From Thioclava nitratireducens (GTDB lineage Bacteria; Pseudomonadota; Alphaproteobacteria; Rhodobacterales; Rhodobacteraceae), in NCBI RefSeq assembly GCF_001940525.2, contig NZ_CP019437.1:1586501-1650500 (forward strand): 64,000 nt of DNA. Direction: 5' to 3'. The notes under the pieces are model-generated. The model had not been told where the DNA came from. It searched no databases and worked only from the letters and a program-made list of their open reading frames with translations. This document shows positions 44,712 to 53,749 of the stretch, one piece after another. Each line of letters opens with the position of its first letter. Positions within the stretch are counted from its first letter, which is position 1. The position numbers were made by a program, and so were the translations under genes.

Positions 44712-45209
44712 ATGAACAAAGCCCTGATCGCGGCACTTGCCCTGACGCTCACCACCGCAGGCTGCGGCACCATCCGTGACAGCAAGCTCAACCCGTTCAA
44801 CTGGTTCGGGCGCGACACGGCCGCGCCGGTGCAGACACTCGCCCCGCGGGGCGGCTACCCCGTGAAGGTCGGCAAGCCGAACCAGCAGCAGATCGCGCAG
44901 GTCTCCTCGCTCTCGGTCGAGAAGATCCCTTCGGGTGCGATCATCACCGCGATGGGGCTGCCGCCGACGCAAGGCTACTGGGACACCGATCTGGTTCCGC
45001 TGAACAGCGGCGCACCGGATGAGAACGGCACGGTGACCTATGTCTTCATGGTCTCGCCGCCGCCCGCCGACAGCCCCGATGCGCGCCGCGTGATGAACCC
45101 GCAATCGCGCGAGGTCTCGGCGGCAGCGTTTCTCAACAATTACAAGCTGCAGGGCGTGCGCAAGATCGTGGTGCAGGGTGTGTCCAACGCGCGGTCCGTG
45201 GCACGCTGA
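44712..45209 (+). CDS. Lipoprotein of unknown function
   Basis: 165 residues with lipobox TTAGC (lipidated C18), then GTIRDSKLNPFNWFG, and a conserved-looking segment PSGAIITAMGLPPTQGYWDTDLVP followed by TYVFMVSPPPADSPDARRVMNPQSREVSAAAFL (shown in parts). Probably outer-membrane anchored, periplasmic. A family seen in Rhodobacteraceae with no assigned role. It is bracketed by the two copies of repeat B together with sufE. Confidence 0.75.
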   Translation: MNKALIAALALTLTTAGCGTIRDSKLNPFNWFGRDTAAPVQTLAPRGGYPVKVGKPNQQQIAQVSSLSVEKIPSGAIITAMGLPPTQGYWDTDLVPLNSGAPDENGTVTYVFMVSPPPADSPDARRVMNPQSREVSAAAFLNNYKLQGVRKIVVQGVSNARSVAR

Positions 45210-45295
45210 TCGTCACTTCAGTTGATTTAGATGAGGCTCGGGAGAACCCGGACCTTTCTCTTGTCGCCTTGTCCGGATCAGCCGCTTCAGCGGCC

Positions 45296-45432
45296 CGGGC
45301 AGCGTCCGACCGCCCCCTCGGGCGGGCGCTTTGGTGGCTTCAACGCGCGCATTGAACGCGTCCGAAACTTTCGAAGACTACCAAAGAAGTGGGCGCCCAC
45401 CCGGCGTTCAGGCGCAGCGCCTCCGGTGCCCC
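45296..45432 (+). repeat. Long intergenic repeat family B, copy 2
   Basis: Parallels copy 1 at 43978: CCCGGGCAGCGTCCGACC, hairpin CCCCCTC / GGGCGGG, GGGCGCTTTGG, then GTGGGCGCCCACCC. The middle differs and contains CTTTGGTGGCTTC and GACTACCAAAG, which could pair with each other. It fills the 223-base gap between the lipoprotein gene and rnd and reaches the rnd stop. Confidence 0.45.
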
Positions 45433-46596
45433 TTAAACGTCGACCAGCTTTACCGCGCCGCTATCGGCGGTCAGGGCCACTTCGCCTTTGGCCAGACGCA
45501 GCGCGTCATGCCCGAAGACCTCGGCGCGCCAGCCCTGCAGGGCGGCCACGTCGCGCTTGCCAGCGGCGATGCGGTCGAGATCGGACGAGGTCGCGATCAG
45601 CTTCGCGGCGACGCCCGCCTGCTGCGATTTCGCCTTCAGCAGTACGCGCAGCAGATCGCCAAGCGCGGTATCGACTTGCAGTTGTTGGGCCTGATTGTCG
45701 GGGCGGGGCAGCTTCTCGTTGGGCATCTCCAGCCCTTCGCGCACCGCCGTAAGGATGCCCTCGGCGATCTCGCCCTTGCGGGCCTCGCGCAGCAACAACC
45801 GCGACTTGCCCAACTCGTCGATCGAGGTCGGCTTGGTCGAGGCCAGCTCCAGCAGCGCGTCATCCTTGAAGATACGGCTCCGCGGGATGTTGCGGTTCTG
45901 GGCGTAACCTTCACGGAACTGCGCCAGCTCGCGCACGATGGCGAGGAAACGGCCCGAATTGGTCCGCGTCTTCACGCGCTTCCACGCCTCTGCGGGGCGG
46001 TTGATATAGGTCTCGGGGTTCAGCAGAACCGCCTCTTCCTCTTCGACCCAGGCATCGCGTCCCGTTTTCTTCAGCTGTTCGTCGAGGAATTCGTAGATCA
46101 CGCGCAGATGGGTGACATCGGCGATCGCGTATTTCTTCTGTGCCTCGGTCAGCGGACGGCGCGACCAGTCGGTGAAGCGCGAGGATTTGTCGAGCGACTG
46201 CTTGGCGATCTTGCGCACCAGCGTCTCGTAACCCACCTGCTCGCCAAAGCCGCAGACCATCGCGGCGATTTGCGTGTCGAACAGCGGATCGGGAAAGACC
46301 TGCGCGTCGGTGTAGAAAATCTCCAGATCCTGCCGGGCTGCGTGAAAGACCTTCACGGTCTCCTTGTGGCGGAAAAGATCGTAGAGCGGCTCGAGCGAGA
46401 GGTCGTCGGACAGCGGATCGACCAGAACGGCCTCGCCTTCGGTCTCGCCATGATCGGGGAGCGCCATCTGCACGAGGCAAAGCTTGGACCAGTAGGTCCG
46501 CTCGCGCAAAAATTCGGTGTCGACGGTGACGTAGGGCTCTTGCTTGGCCTTTTCGCAGAAGGCCGCGAGGGCCTCGGTCGTGGTGATGGTCTGCAT
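45433..46596 (-). CDS. rnd: Ribonuclease D
   Basis: 387 residues. DEDD exonuclease domain with D26 and E28 in VTVDTEFLRERTYW, later acidic residues in the VKVFHAARQDLEIF segment near 84-97 and YAIADVTHL near 168, followed by an HRDC domain at about 210-290 (RLA-type helices EILRTREA not literal; KSRLLLREARKGEIAEGIL seen). Processes tRNA 3' ends. The C-terminal second HRDC-like region is weak. Single gene; the stop abuts repeat B. Confidence 0.95.
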   Translation of the reverse strand: MQTITTTEALAAFCEKAKQEPYVTVDTEFLRERTYWSKLCLVQMALPDHGETEGEAVLVDPLSDDLSLEPLYDLFRHKETVKVFHAARQDLEIFYTDAQVFPDPLFDTQIAAMVCGFGEQVGYETLVRKIAKQSLDKSSRFTDWSRRPLTEAQKKYAIADVTHLRVIYEFLDEQLKKTGRDAWVEEEEAVLLNPETYINRPAEAWKRVKTRTNSGRFLAIVRELAQFREGYAQNRNIPRSRIFKDDALLELASTKPTSIDELGKSRLLLREARKGEIAEGILTAVREGLEMPNEKLPRPDNQAQQLQVDTALGDLLRVLLKAKSQQAGVAAKLIATSSDLDRIAAGKRDVAALQGWRAEVFGHDALRLAKGEVALTADSGAVKLVDV

Positions 46597-46717
46597 ATCG
46601 CGCTTTCAATTCGGTGCGGGCTCATCCCGCGCAGGTGCAAATTCCCTAGACCTTCATAGGACAAAAGGGAAGGGTCGGGCGCGTCGCGGCCCTGATAGCG
46701 TGGCAGAAGCGCAAGTT

Positions 46718-47470
46718 TCAGTGCTGCAGAAGGAACGCGGCCCAGGTCAGCCCGTAGAGGATGGGCTGGTGGATCAGATAGATCGGCAGGGTGTGGCGGC
46801 CCGCGAACAACGCGATTTTCATCACCCCGCGGGTCTGATCGGGCTGGTAGCGCGCGGCCCGTTTCCAGTACCCCAGACGGTCGAGCAGTTTCGCAGCCCC
46901 CATCCCGACAAGGAACGGCCCGATCCACGGGAAGACCGGCTCGAAATCCATCGACGGGCGCCAGTGGGTCGAGAGACCCAGCCACCAGAGCCACGGCTGG
47001 TTGAACAACTCGAAGGCGTAGTTCAGATGCACCCAGACCGCGATCAGGCCAAGCGCCGCGAGCAGGATCCACGGTAGGAACAGCAGCGCCGCGCCGATGA
47101 GCGAGCTGACCGCGATGGAATGCAGGATGCCGTAATAGATGAAATATTCCGGCATCATCACGTAGGTCGCCGCGCTCACCAGCGCCGCCGCAACCACCAC
47201 CTTTCCCAGCCGCCGCCAGAACGGGGCCGCACGGAAACCGTGGCGATGGGCGAGGACGAGGCTGACGCCGGCCATGAAGATGAACGTACTGGCAACGACA
47301 CGCGCGAAATCGAGAAAGGCCGGATGGAAGACCGTGCCGCGCGGCACGAAGCCGAAATTCTCGAGATCGTATGTCAGGTGGAAGATCGCCATCCCGATCA
47401 GTGCTATGGCCCGGATCAGGTCTGGGGCGATCATGCGCCCGCGCGGGGCCGTATCCGGGATCGATTCCAT
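46718..47470 (-). CDS. DUF1624 / HGSNAT-like acyltransferase membrane protein
   Basis: 250 residues with about seven helices. The N-terminal motif APDLIRAIALIGMAIFHLTYDLENF carries the conserved D-x-x-R and histidine of the heparan-alpha-glucosaminide N-acetyltransferase catalytic domain family (DUF1624), and the C-terminal helix has HTLPIYLIHQPILYG (shown in part), a typical acyltransferase ending. Probable transmembrane acyl transfer to a glycan or other cell-surface substrate, unknown here. Confidence 0.85.
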   Translation of the reverse strand: MESIPDTAPRGRMIAPDLIRAIALIGMAIFHLTYDLENFGFVPRGTVFHPAFLDFARVVASTFIFMAGVSLVLAHRHGFRAAPFWRRLGKVVVAAALVSAATYVMMPEYFIYYGILHSIAVSSLIGAALLFLPWILLAALGLIAVWVHLNYAFELFNQPWLWWLGLSTHWRPSMDFEPVFPWIGPFLVGMGAAKLLDRLGYWKRAARYQPDQTRGVMKIALFAGRHTLPIYLIHQPILYGLTWAAFLLQH

Positions 47471-47561
47471 GTGCTTGTCATGCGCGAAGCGGCGGCTGCT
47501 CGCAAGCGGGTGCGGCGCATTTCGGCGTGAGCGTGCTTACCGGGAAACGCTTGGGGCGCGT

Positions 47562-48149
47562 TCAGAGATAGACTGGGGTGCGGTCGCCCTCGGCGAAGCG
47601 ACGCAGCACGGCCGGGTAGAGGCGATGTTCCTGCACCAGCACGCGGGCCGCGAGGTCGTCGGGGGTGTCGCCTGCCTCGATCGGAACGCGCCCCTGGCCG
47701 AGGATCGGCCCCTCGTCGAGCACCGGCGTCACCTCGTGCACCGTGCAGCCCGCCACCGCATCGCCTGCCTCGATCGCGCGCTTGTGGGTGTGCAGGCCGG
47801 GATATTTCGGCAAAAGCGAGGGGTGGATGTTCAGCATCCGACCCTCGAACCGCGCCACGAATTCCGGCGTCAGCACACGCATGAAGCCCGCAAGGCAAAT
47901 CACATCGGGTTTCGCGGCGAGGATCGGCTTCAGCAGCTCGGCCTCGAAACCGGCGCGGTCCTTGCCATAGGGGCGGTGGTCGATGGCGGCGGTCGGCACG
48001 CCCATCCGCGCGGCCTTCTCCAGCCCCCCGGCTTTCGCATCGTTCGACGCGACCAGCACCGGGCGGGCAGGGTGGTCCTCAGCCATGCTCTCGACCAGAC
48101 GGACCATGTTCGAGCCGCCGCCCGAGATCAGGATCGCGACACGGATCAC
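47562..48149 (-). CDS. purN: Phosphoribosylglycinamide formyltransferase
   Basis: 195 residues. Conserved loop ISGGGSNM at 8-15, the catalytic block [18 protein letters not shown] near 104-121 (N, H), and later Asp in [11 protein letters not shown] near 146. Transfers formyl from 10-formyl-THF to GAR in purine synthesis. GTG start overlaps the purM stop as GTGA, hence tight coupling. Confidence 0.97.
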   Translation of the reverse strand: MIRVAILISGGGSNMVRLVESMAEDHPARPVLVASNDAKAGGLEKAARMGVPTAAIDHRPYGKDRAGFEAELLKPILAAKPDVICLAGFMRVLTPEFVARFEGRMLNIHPSLLPKYPGLHTHKRAIEAGDAVAGCTVHEVTPVLDEGPILGQGRVPIEAGDTPDDLAARVLVQEHRLYPAVLRRFAEGDRTPVYL

Positions 48150-49192
48150 AGCAGCGCGCCCTCGTAGGCGATGCCCTGTTCGGAGGTGACGGTGCCGATG
48201 CGGGTGACGGTTTCGCCTTCACTTGCCAGCAGGGTGGCGATCTCGTCGGCCTTGTCAGCTGCGACGACGACGATCATGCCGATGCCGCAATTGAAGGTCT
48301 TGAGCAGCTCACGCTCTTCCATCGAAGCGGTCTCGGCGAGCCAGCGGAACACGCCGGGCAGCTTCCAGGCATTGAGGTCGATCGTGGCGCCCATGCCCTC
48401 GGGCAGAACGCGGGGCAGGTTCTCGGTCAGACCGCCGCCGGTGATATGGGCGAGCGCATGAACGCCACCTGCGCGCACCGCGGCCAGGCATTGTTTGACG
48501 TAGAGGCGGGTTGGCGCCAGCAGTGCCTCGCCAAGCGAGCCCTCACCGAAGGGGCAGGCAGCGTCCCAGCCAAGGCCGGACATCTCGACCACTTTGCGTA
48601 CGAAGGAATAGCCGTTGGAATGCGCGCCGTTCGAGCCGAGGCCCAGAAGCACGTCACCCTCGGCCACGCCTGCGGGCAGGTCCGAGCCGCGTTCCATCGC
48701 GCCGACCGCGAAGCCCGCGAGGTCGAAATCGCCCTTGGAATACATGCCCGGCATCTCCGCCGTCTCACCGCCGATCAGCGCGCAACCCGATTGTGCGCAG
48801 CCTTCCGCGATGCCTTCGATGATGCGCGCAGCCTGATCGATCTCGAGCTTGCCGGTCGCGAAATAATCCAGGAAGAACAAAGGCTCGGCGCCTTGGCAGA
48901 CCAGATCGTTGACGCACATCGCCACGAGGTCGATGCCGATCGTGTCGACATTTCCGGTGTCGATCGCGATGCGCAGCTTGGTGCCCACGCCATCGGTCGC
49001 GCCGACGAGGATCGGATCGTTGTAGCCCGCCGCCTTCAGGTCGAAGAGCGCCCCGAAGCCGCCCAGACCCGACATCGTGCCCGAGCGCTGCGTGCGCTTG
49101 GCCGCGGGTTTGATCCGGTCCACCAACGCATTGCCCGCGTCGATATCGACGCCCGCATCGGCATAGGTCAGGCCCTGTGTTTTCTCGGTCAT
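48146..49192 (-). CDS. purM: Phosphoribosylformylglycinamidine cyclo-ligase
   Basis: 348 residues. AIR synthetase: [27 protein letters not shown] near 70-83, GLIG-type loop in [15 protein letters not shown] near 134-148 and [19 protein letters not shown] near 245. ATG 49192 gives the usual [18 protein letters not shown] start. Upstream of purN in one operon; the divergent tRNA promoter lies about 95 bases away. Confidence 0.97.
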   Translation of the reverse strand: MTEKTQGLTYADAGVDIDAGNALVDRIKPAAKRTQRSGTMSGLGGFGALFDLKAAGYNDPILVGATDGVGTKLRIAIDTGNVDTIGIDLVAMCVNDLVCQGAEPLFFLDYFATGKLEIDQAARIIEGIAEGCAQSGCALIGGETAEMPGMYSKGDFDLAGFAVGAMERGSDLPAGVAEGDVLLGLGSNGAHSNGYSFVRKVVEMSGLGWDAACPFGEGSLGEALLAPTRLYVKQCLAAVRAGGVHALAHITGGGLTENLPRVLPEGMGATIDLNAWKLPGVFRWLAETASMEERELLKTFNCGIGMIVVVAADKADEIATLLASEGETVTRIGTVTSEQGIAYEGALL

Positions 49193-49285
49193 CGCGGCGC
49201 ACTCCGGCAAGTAAACTCTTGGCCGAAGCCCTAGCGTAACCGCACGCCCCCCGCAACGTCGAAGGGGCGGGGTGTTCGCGCTTTC

Positions 49286-49314
49286 TTGACGCCCGCGCGT
49301 CGTCTCACTAGAGG
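49286..49314 (+). promoter_or_regulatory. Probable sigma-70 promoter of the CAT tRNA
   Basis: TTGACG at 49286-49291, spacer of 17 bases and TAGAGG at 49309-49314. Transcription would start near 49321, 7 bases before the tRNA. The TTGAC -35 is strong. Confidence 0.55.
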
Positions 49315-49327
49315 AAGATGCAATGGT

Positions 49328-49404
49328 GGGCCTGTAGCTCAATTGGTTAGAGCAGGGCGCTCATAACGCCTTGGTTGCGGGTTCAAGTCCTGCCGGGCCT
49401 ACCA
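49328..49404 (+). tRNA. tRNA with CAT anticodon, probably tRNA-Ile2
   Basis: Cloverleaf of 77 bases: acceptor GGGCCTG / CGGGCCT with two G-U pairs (1-72 and 6-67), anticodon stem GGGCG / CGCCT with loop CTCATAA (CAT at 49362-49364), T arm GCGGG-TTCAAGT-CCTGC and encoded ACCA. The C4-G69 and C5-G68 pairs, the D arm and the T-arm resemble E. coli tRNA-Ile2, whose C34 is changed to lysidine by TilS. It lacks the C1-A72 mismatch of initiator tRNA. Elongator Met is the alternative. Confidence 0.85.
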
Positions 49405-49674
49405 GTTTTCTCCCGAAGTTTCCGCGCCTTCACGGCCAATGGTCGTGACTCTCCCTATACGTGTCGGCCTGCCCGGAAAGCCCTTGTTTCGCCCAATTTG
49501 CGCCCCGAGGCGTTCACGAACCCGCGCCAAATGAGGGCCGTGTCAGCGTACCAGTAACTATAAAAATCGAGCAGCCACGTCATAGGCCCCGATAGTTTTT
49601 GCACAGTCTTCGAGGGTTGGAGACCGGTCCCGCTTGGGCCCGGTTGACGGAAAACAAGGTAAAGCAGCGGCGAC
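49405..49674. other. Intergenic region before the RTX-Hint gene
   Basis: 270 bases with no credible gene. It contains an AT-rich patch CAGTAACTATAAAAATCGAG near 49553 and TTGACGG near 49645 that may belong to the promoter of the RTX gene; neither has a clear partner box. No terminator-like hairpin with a T-run is seen after the tRNA. Confidence 0.45.
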
Positions 49675-51990
49675 ATGGCCACGACGTTCAACTGGATATA
49701 TCTCGGGCAGGTTGTTGATCAAAATGGGACGCCCTTTGACCTCGATCCCGACGAGTCGAACTGGAAGGTCGAAAACTCGCGTGTCCTCGAAGGGATGACG
49801 ATTGGGGATTCGACCGATCCTCTTTTCAGCAATATCACCGAAGCGACGCTAATAGATAACGGCGGGGCGTCCGGCGCTCTCGATACCCGAAACGCAACCT
49901 CGAACGATACGATCCGCACGGATATCGGTAACGGCGTTTCGAATTTCACCTTCGACAGTCTAGTCATCTACGAAACGACCCTCACCTATACGGACGGCAC
50001 GACCGCGAGAGTCCAGTCGGTCCTCGTTCAGACCAACTCGGGCCACCTGTTCCTCGCACCCGAGATGTCCAACGATGCGACCACGGCGGCCTACGAGGCC
50101 AAGCCGATCCAGTCCATGGCCATAGGGCGCGTGATCAGCGACGACGGCGCGAACCTCGCGCAGGATCGCTACGTCACCGGCTTCGACGACGGCTATGTCG
50201 ACGGCACCTCTGGGGCGGACCGGATCGACGTGAACTATGTCGAGCCGATCGCGAATGGCTCAGACCGCGTGGACAATAACGATGCGGGCCTCGCGGGCAG
50301 CAGCGGCAATGACGACTACATTCGCGCCTATGGCGGCAACGATACCGTGCTGGCCGGCCTCGGCAACGACACGGTCGATGGCGGCACGGGCGACGATTTG
50401 ATCGACGGCGGGTCGGGCAACGACTCGCTGATCGGGGGTGCCGGCAATGACACGCTCCTCGGCGGTAGCGGAAACGACACGCTCACCGGGAACGACGGCA
50501 ACGATTCCCTCGATGGCGGCGCGAATAACGACTGGCTCGAGGGTGGTATCGGGCACGATACGCTGATTGGCGGGACGGGTAACGACCGACTGATCGGCGG
50601 CGCTGGCAGCGACTCGCTCGATGGCGGGGCGGGGGCCGATACGCTCGAGGGCGGTACCGGGAATGACACGCTGCATGGCGGCGCGGGCGGCGACGTCCTG
50701 TCTGGCGGAACCGGCATGGACTATGTCGACTATTCCGACTCCGCGAGCGCTGTGAACATCAACCTCGGCGCCGGGACCGCTACGGGGGGCGATGCGACGG
50801 GCGACACGCTCAGCGGCGTCGACGGGATCTACGGCTCGGCGGGAAACGATACGCTGATCGGCTTCGACGGCGCCTCCTCGGACCCGACGGATGGCTACAC
50901 CAACGTCTTCTATGGCAACGGCGGGGACGATTATATCGACGGCGCGGGCGCGGATGACATCCTCTACGGTGGCACCGGTAACGACACCCTGCTGGGCGGG
51001 TCCGGCAATGACTCGCTCTATGGAGACGCAGGCAATGACAGCCTCACCGGCGGCACCGGCAATGACACGCTGTCCGGTGGCGAGGGGAACGACGTCCTGC
51101 AAGGCGGCGTCGGCAGCGACCAACTCGACGGCGGAGCGGGCAACGATACGCTCTCGGGTGGTGGCGGCGACACCCTCGTCGGCGGCGCGGATGCCGACAG
51201 GTTCATCGACCTCTCGCCCGGCGACACGATCGACGGCTCGGAGACGGGCGATGATTTCGACATCATCGACCTCAGCGACTGGGGTTGGAACAATGTCGCC
51301 GTGCATCGCGATGCGACGAACCCGGAGAACGGCACGATCGATTTCTTCGACGGCAATGGCGCGGTCGTCGGCACGGTCAGTTTCTCGAATATCGAAAAGG
51401 TCATCCCCTGCTTCACCCCGGGCACGCTGATCGCGACACATAGCGGTCCCCGCCCGGTCGAAAGCCTGCAGGTCGGTGATCGCATCCTGACTCGCGACAG
51501 CGGCTTCCAGCCCATCCGCTGGATCGGCATCCGCGCACTCAGCACTGCGGAACTTCTGGCCAAGCCGGAATTCCGCTCCATCAAGATCGCACCGGGCGCG
51601 CTGGGCGCGAACCAGCCCGAGCGCGAGATGCGCGTCTCGCCGCAGCACCGCATTCTGCTGACCGGGCCGCGCGCGCAGCTGATCGCAGGCGAGTCGGAGG
51701 TGCTGGCCGCGGCGCGCCATCTCGTCGGGCTGCCGGGGATCGAGATCGACGAAGAGGCCGAGGCGGTTACCTATATCCACGTGATGTTCGACAATCACGA
51801 GATCGTCTTCTCCGACGGACTCTGGACCGAAAGTTTTCAACCGGGGCAGGCGACGATGCAGGATATGGACCGCGCGCAGCGGGACGAACTGCTCGCGCTG
51901 TTCCCGGAATTGAGCTGTGGAACCGAAAGCTACCTCGCCGCGCGCCCCAGCTTGAAGCGCCACGAAGCCCGGATCATCGCGGCCGCCTGA
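49675..51990 (+). CDS. RTX calcium-binding protein with C-terminal Hint domain
   Basis: 771 residues. The first 200 form an N-terminal domain without recognised family. Residues about 200-510 hold many GGxGxDxLx nonapeptides (GGTGNDTLLGG, GGAGNDSL and so on), which bind calcium as a beta-roll after export, usually by a type I system. From 579 a Hint domain begins: C579 in CFTPGTLIAT, VESLQVGDRILTRDSG, then VSPQHRILLTG near 655, the hedgehog/intein blocks for self-cleavage. There is no signal peptide and no type I transporter nearby. The 5' region lacks a strong ribosome site. Confidence 0.9.
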   Translation: MATTFNWIYLGQVVDQNGTPFDLDPDESNWKVENSRVLEGMTIGDSTDPLFSNITEATLIDNGGASGALDTRNATSNDTIRTDIGNGVSNFTFDSLVIYETTLTYTDGTTARVQSVLVQTNSGHLFLAPEMSNDATTAAYEAKPIQSMAIGRVISDDGANLAQDRYVTGFDDGYVDGTSGADRIDVNYVEPIANGSDRVDNNDAGLAGSSGNDDYIRAYGGNDTVLAGLGNDTVDGGTGDDLIDGGSGNDSLIGGAGNDTLLGGSGNDTLTGNDGNDSLDGGANNDWLEGGIGHDTLIGGTGNDRLIGGAGSDSLDGGAGADTLEGGTGNDTLHGGAGGDVLSGGTGMDYVDYSDSASAVNINLGAGTATGGDATGDTLSGVDGIYGSAGNDTLIGFDGASSDPTDGYTNVFYGNGGDDYIDGAGADDILYGGTGNDTLLGGSGNDSLYGDAGNDSLTGGTGNDTLSGGEGNDVLQGGVGSDQLDGGAGNDTLSGGGGDTLVGGADADRFIDLSPGDTIDGSETGDDFDIIDLSDWGWNNVAVHRDATNPENGTIDFFDGNGAVVGTVSFSNIEKVIPCFTPGTLIATHSGPRPVESLQVGDRILTRDSGFQPIRWIGIRALSTAELLAKPEFRSIKIAPGALGANQPEREMRVSPQHRILLTGPRAQLIAGESEVLAAARHLVGLPGIEIDEEAEAVTYIHVMFDNHEIVFSDGLWTESFQPGQATMQDMDRAQRDELLALFPELSCGTESYLAARPSLKRHEARIIAAA

Positions 51991-52037
51991 CTTGGCGCGC
52001 CCTTGCGTTTGCCCGCTCTGGATCGCTACAGGGGTTG

Positions 52038-52053
52038 TTGACCCGTGGATCAA
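52038..52053. promoter_or_regulatory. Near-palindrome upstream of betC
   Basis: TTGACCCGTGGATCAA, symmetric except at two pairs. Its arms, TTGACC-N4-GATCAA, differ by one base from the TTGACC-N4-GGTCAA form of the RutR-type sites in the pyrimidine locus, and it ends 18 bases before the betC start. It may be a TetR-type operator (for example for a BetI-like protein), but no such gene is adjacent. Confidence 0.35.
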
Positions 52054-52071
52054 TAAAAGGAGCGCGCCGCA

Positions 52072-53616
52072 ATGTCTGACCTCGAAACCTCCCCCAAGGA
52101 CGACAGCAGGCCGCGCCAGAACATCCTGATCCTGATGGTCGATCAGCTCAACGGGACGCTATTTCCCGATGGTCCGGCGGAATGGCTGCACACGCCCAAC
52201 CTGCGCAAGCTGGCGGAACGTTCGGTGCGGTTCGAGAACGCCTATACCGGCTCGCCGCTCTGCGCGCCGGGACGCGCAGCCTTCATGTCAGGCCAGCTTC
52301 CCTCGCGCAACGGCGTCTATGACAACGCGGCCGAGTTCCGCTCGGACATTCCCACCTATGCGCACCACCTGCGCCGCGCGGGCTATCAGACCTGCCTCTC
52401 GGGCAAGATGCATTTCGTGGGCCCCGATCAGCTGCACGGCTTCGAGGAGCGACTGACCACGGATATCTACCCTGCCGATTTCGGCTGGACGCCGGATTAC
52501 CGCAAGCCCGGCGAGCGGATCGACTGGTGGTATCACAACATGGGCTCGGTCACCGGGGCAGGGGTGGCCGAGATTTCCAACCAGATGGAATATGACGACA
52601 ACGTCGCCCATGAGGCGAAGATGAAGCTCTACGATCTGGCACGGGGTAACGACGCGCGGCCGTGGATGCTGACCGTCAGCTTCACCCATCCGCACGACCC
52701 TTACGTCGCGCGGAGGAAATACTGGGACCTCTACGAGGATTGCGCGCATCTCGAACCCGAGGTCGGGACGATCCCCTACGAGGAGCAGGACAACCATTCG
52801 AAGCGGATCTTCGACGCGAATGACTGGCGCGAGTTCGACATCACGACCGAGGATATCCGCCGGTCGCGCCGCGCCTATTTCGCGAACCTGTCCTATCTCG
52901 ACGACAAGATCGGCGAGCTGCTGCAGGTGCTCGAAGACACCCGCCAGGAGGCCACGATCCTCTTCGTCTCCGATCACGGCGATATGCTGGGCGCGCGGGG
53001 GCTGTGGTTCAAGATGAGCTTCTACGAGGGCTCGGCCCGCGTGCCGCTGATGATCTCCGCTTCGGGCCTGGAGCCAGGGCTTGTCTCCGACCCGGTCTCG
53101 ACGATCGACGTCACGCCGACGCTCTGCGATCTGGCTGGCATCTCGATGGACGAGATCGCGCCCTGGATCGACGGGCAGACCCTGCTGCCGCAAGCGCGCC
53201 GCGAACCCCGGAAAGAGGCGGTGGCGATGGAATACGCGGCCGAAGCGTCCTACGCGCCGCTCGTGAGCCTGCGCAAGGGACGCTACAAGCTGAATCTGTG
53301 CAATCTCGATCCCGATCAGCTTTTCGATGTCGAGGCCGATCCGCATGAGTTGACGAACCTCGCGGGCGACCCTGCCCATGCCGAGGCCTATGCCGCGCTG
53401 AAAGCCGAGGCGGCTCAGCGCTGGGATCTGGATCGCTTCGACGCAGAGGTCCGGGCAAGTCAGGCCCGCCGCTGGGTCGTCTACGAGGCGCTCAGTCAGG
53501 GCGGCCAGTACCCGTGGGACTATCAACCGCTGAAAAAAGCCTCCGAGGCCTATATGCGCAATCACATGAACCTCAACGTTCTGGAAGAAAACAAGCGCTT
53601 CCCGCGCGGCGAATAA
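52072..53616 (+). CDS. betC: Choline sulfatase
   Basis: 514 residues. Sulfatase signature C64-A-P-G-R68 (C64 becomes formylglycine), metal residues in LMVDQL near 22-27 and FVSDHGDMLG near 300, and the C-terminal segment EALSQGGQYPWDYQPL with YMRNHMNLN, which is specific to choline sulfatases. Hydrolyses choline-O-sulfate to choline for use as osmoprotectant or carbon source. AAAAGGAGCG lies 6-8 bases before the ATG. betA and betB are not in the window. Confidence 0.95.
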   Translation: MSDLETSPKDDSRPRQNILILMVDQLNGTLFPDGPAEWLHTPNLRKLAERSVRFENAYTGSPLCAPGRAAFMSGQLPSRNGVYDNAAEFRSDIPTYAHHLRRAGYQTCLSGKMHFVGPDQLHGFEERLTTDIYPADFGWTPDYRKPGERIDWWYHNMGSVTGAGVAEISNQMEYDDNVAHEAKMKLYDLARGNDARPWMLTVSFTHPHDPYVARRKYWDLYEDCAHLEPEVGTIPYEEQDNHSKRIFDANDWREFDITTEDIRRSRRAYFANLSYLDDKIGELLQVLEDTRQEATILFVSDHGDMLGARGLWFKMSFYEGSARVPLMISASGLEPGLVSDPVSTIDVTPTLCDLAGISMDEIAPWIDGQTLLPQARREPRKEAVAMEYAAEASYAPLVSLRKGRYKLNLCNLDPDQLFDVEADPHELTNLAGDPAHAEAYAALKAEAAQRWDLDRFDAEVRASQARRWVVYEALSQGGQYPWDYQPLKKASEAYMRNHMNLNVLEENKRFPRGE

Positions 53617-53749
53617 GGTGTCGAGGCACCCCCGGGGCGGCGCGGTCCCGGGGCGCGGCGCTGCACCTCACCGCGCCGTGACAGCCTTTCCGGAACGCGG
53701 CGCCGCCCTAACCTGTTGCCCAACCGAATAGGCAATCAGGAGATCGACC

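Noticed and set aside
44667..45104. Minus-strand frame between sufE and rnd
   Set aside because: It lies antisense to a lipoprotein gene with a clear lipobox and start; no domain on the minus strand.
50300..51200. Periodic repeats suggestive of a CRISPR array
   Set aside because: The period is 27 bases and in frame, coding for GGxGxDxLx calcium-binding nonapeptides within one long protein.
52038..52053. Reading the betC upstream dyad as an FNR box
   Set aside because: The arms TTGAC and ATCAA are 6 bases apart, whereas FNR sites need 4.
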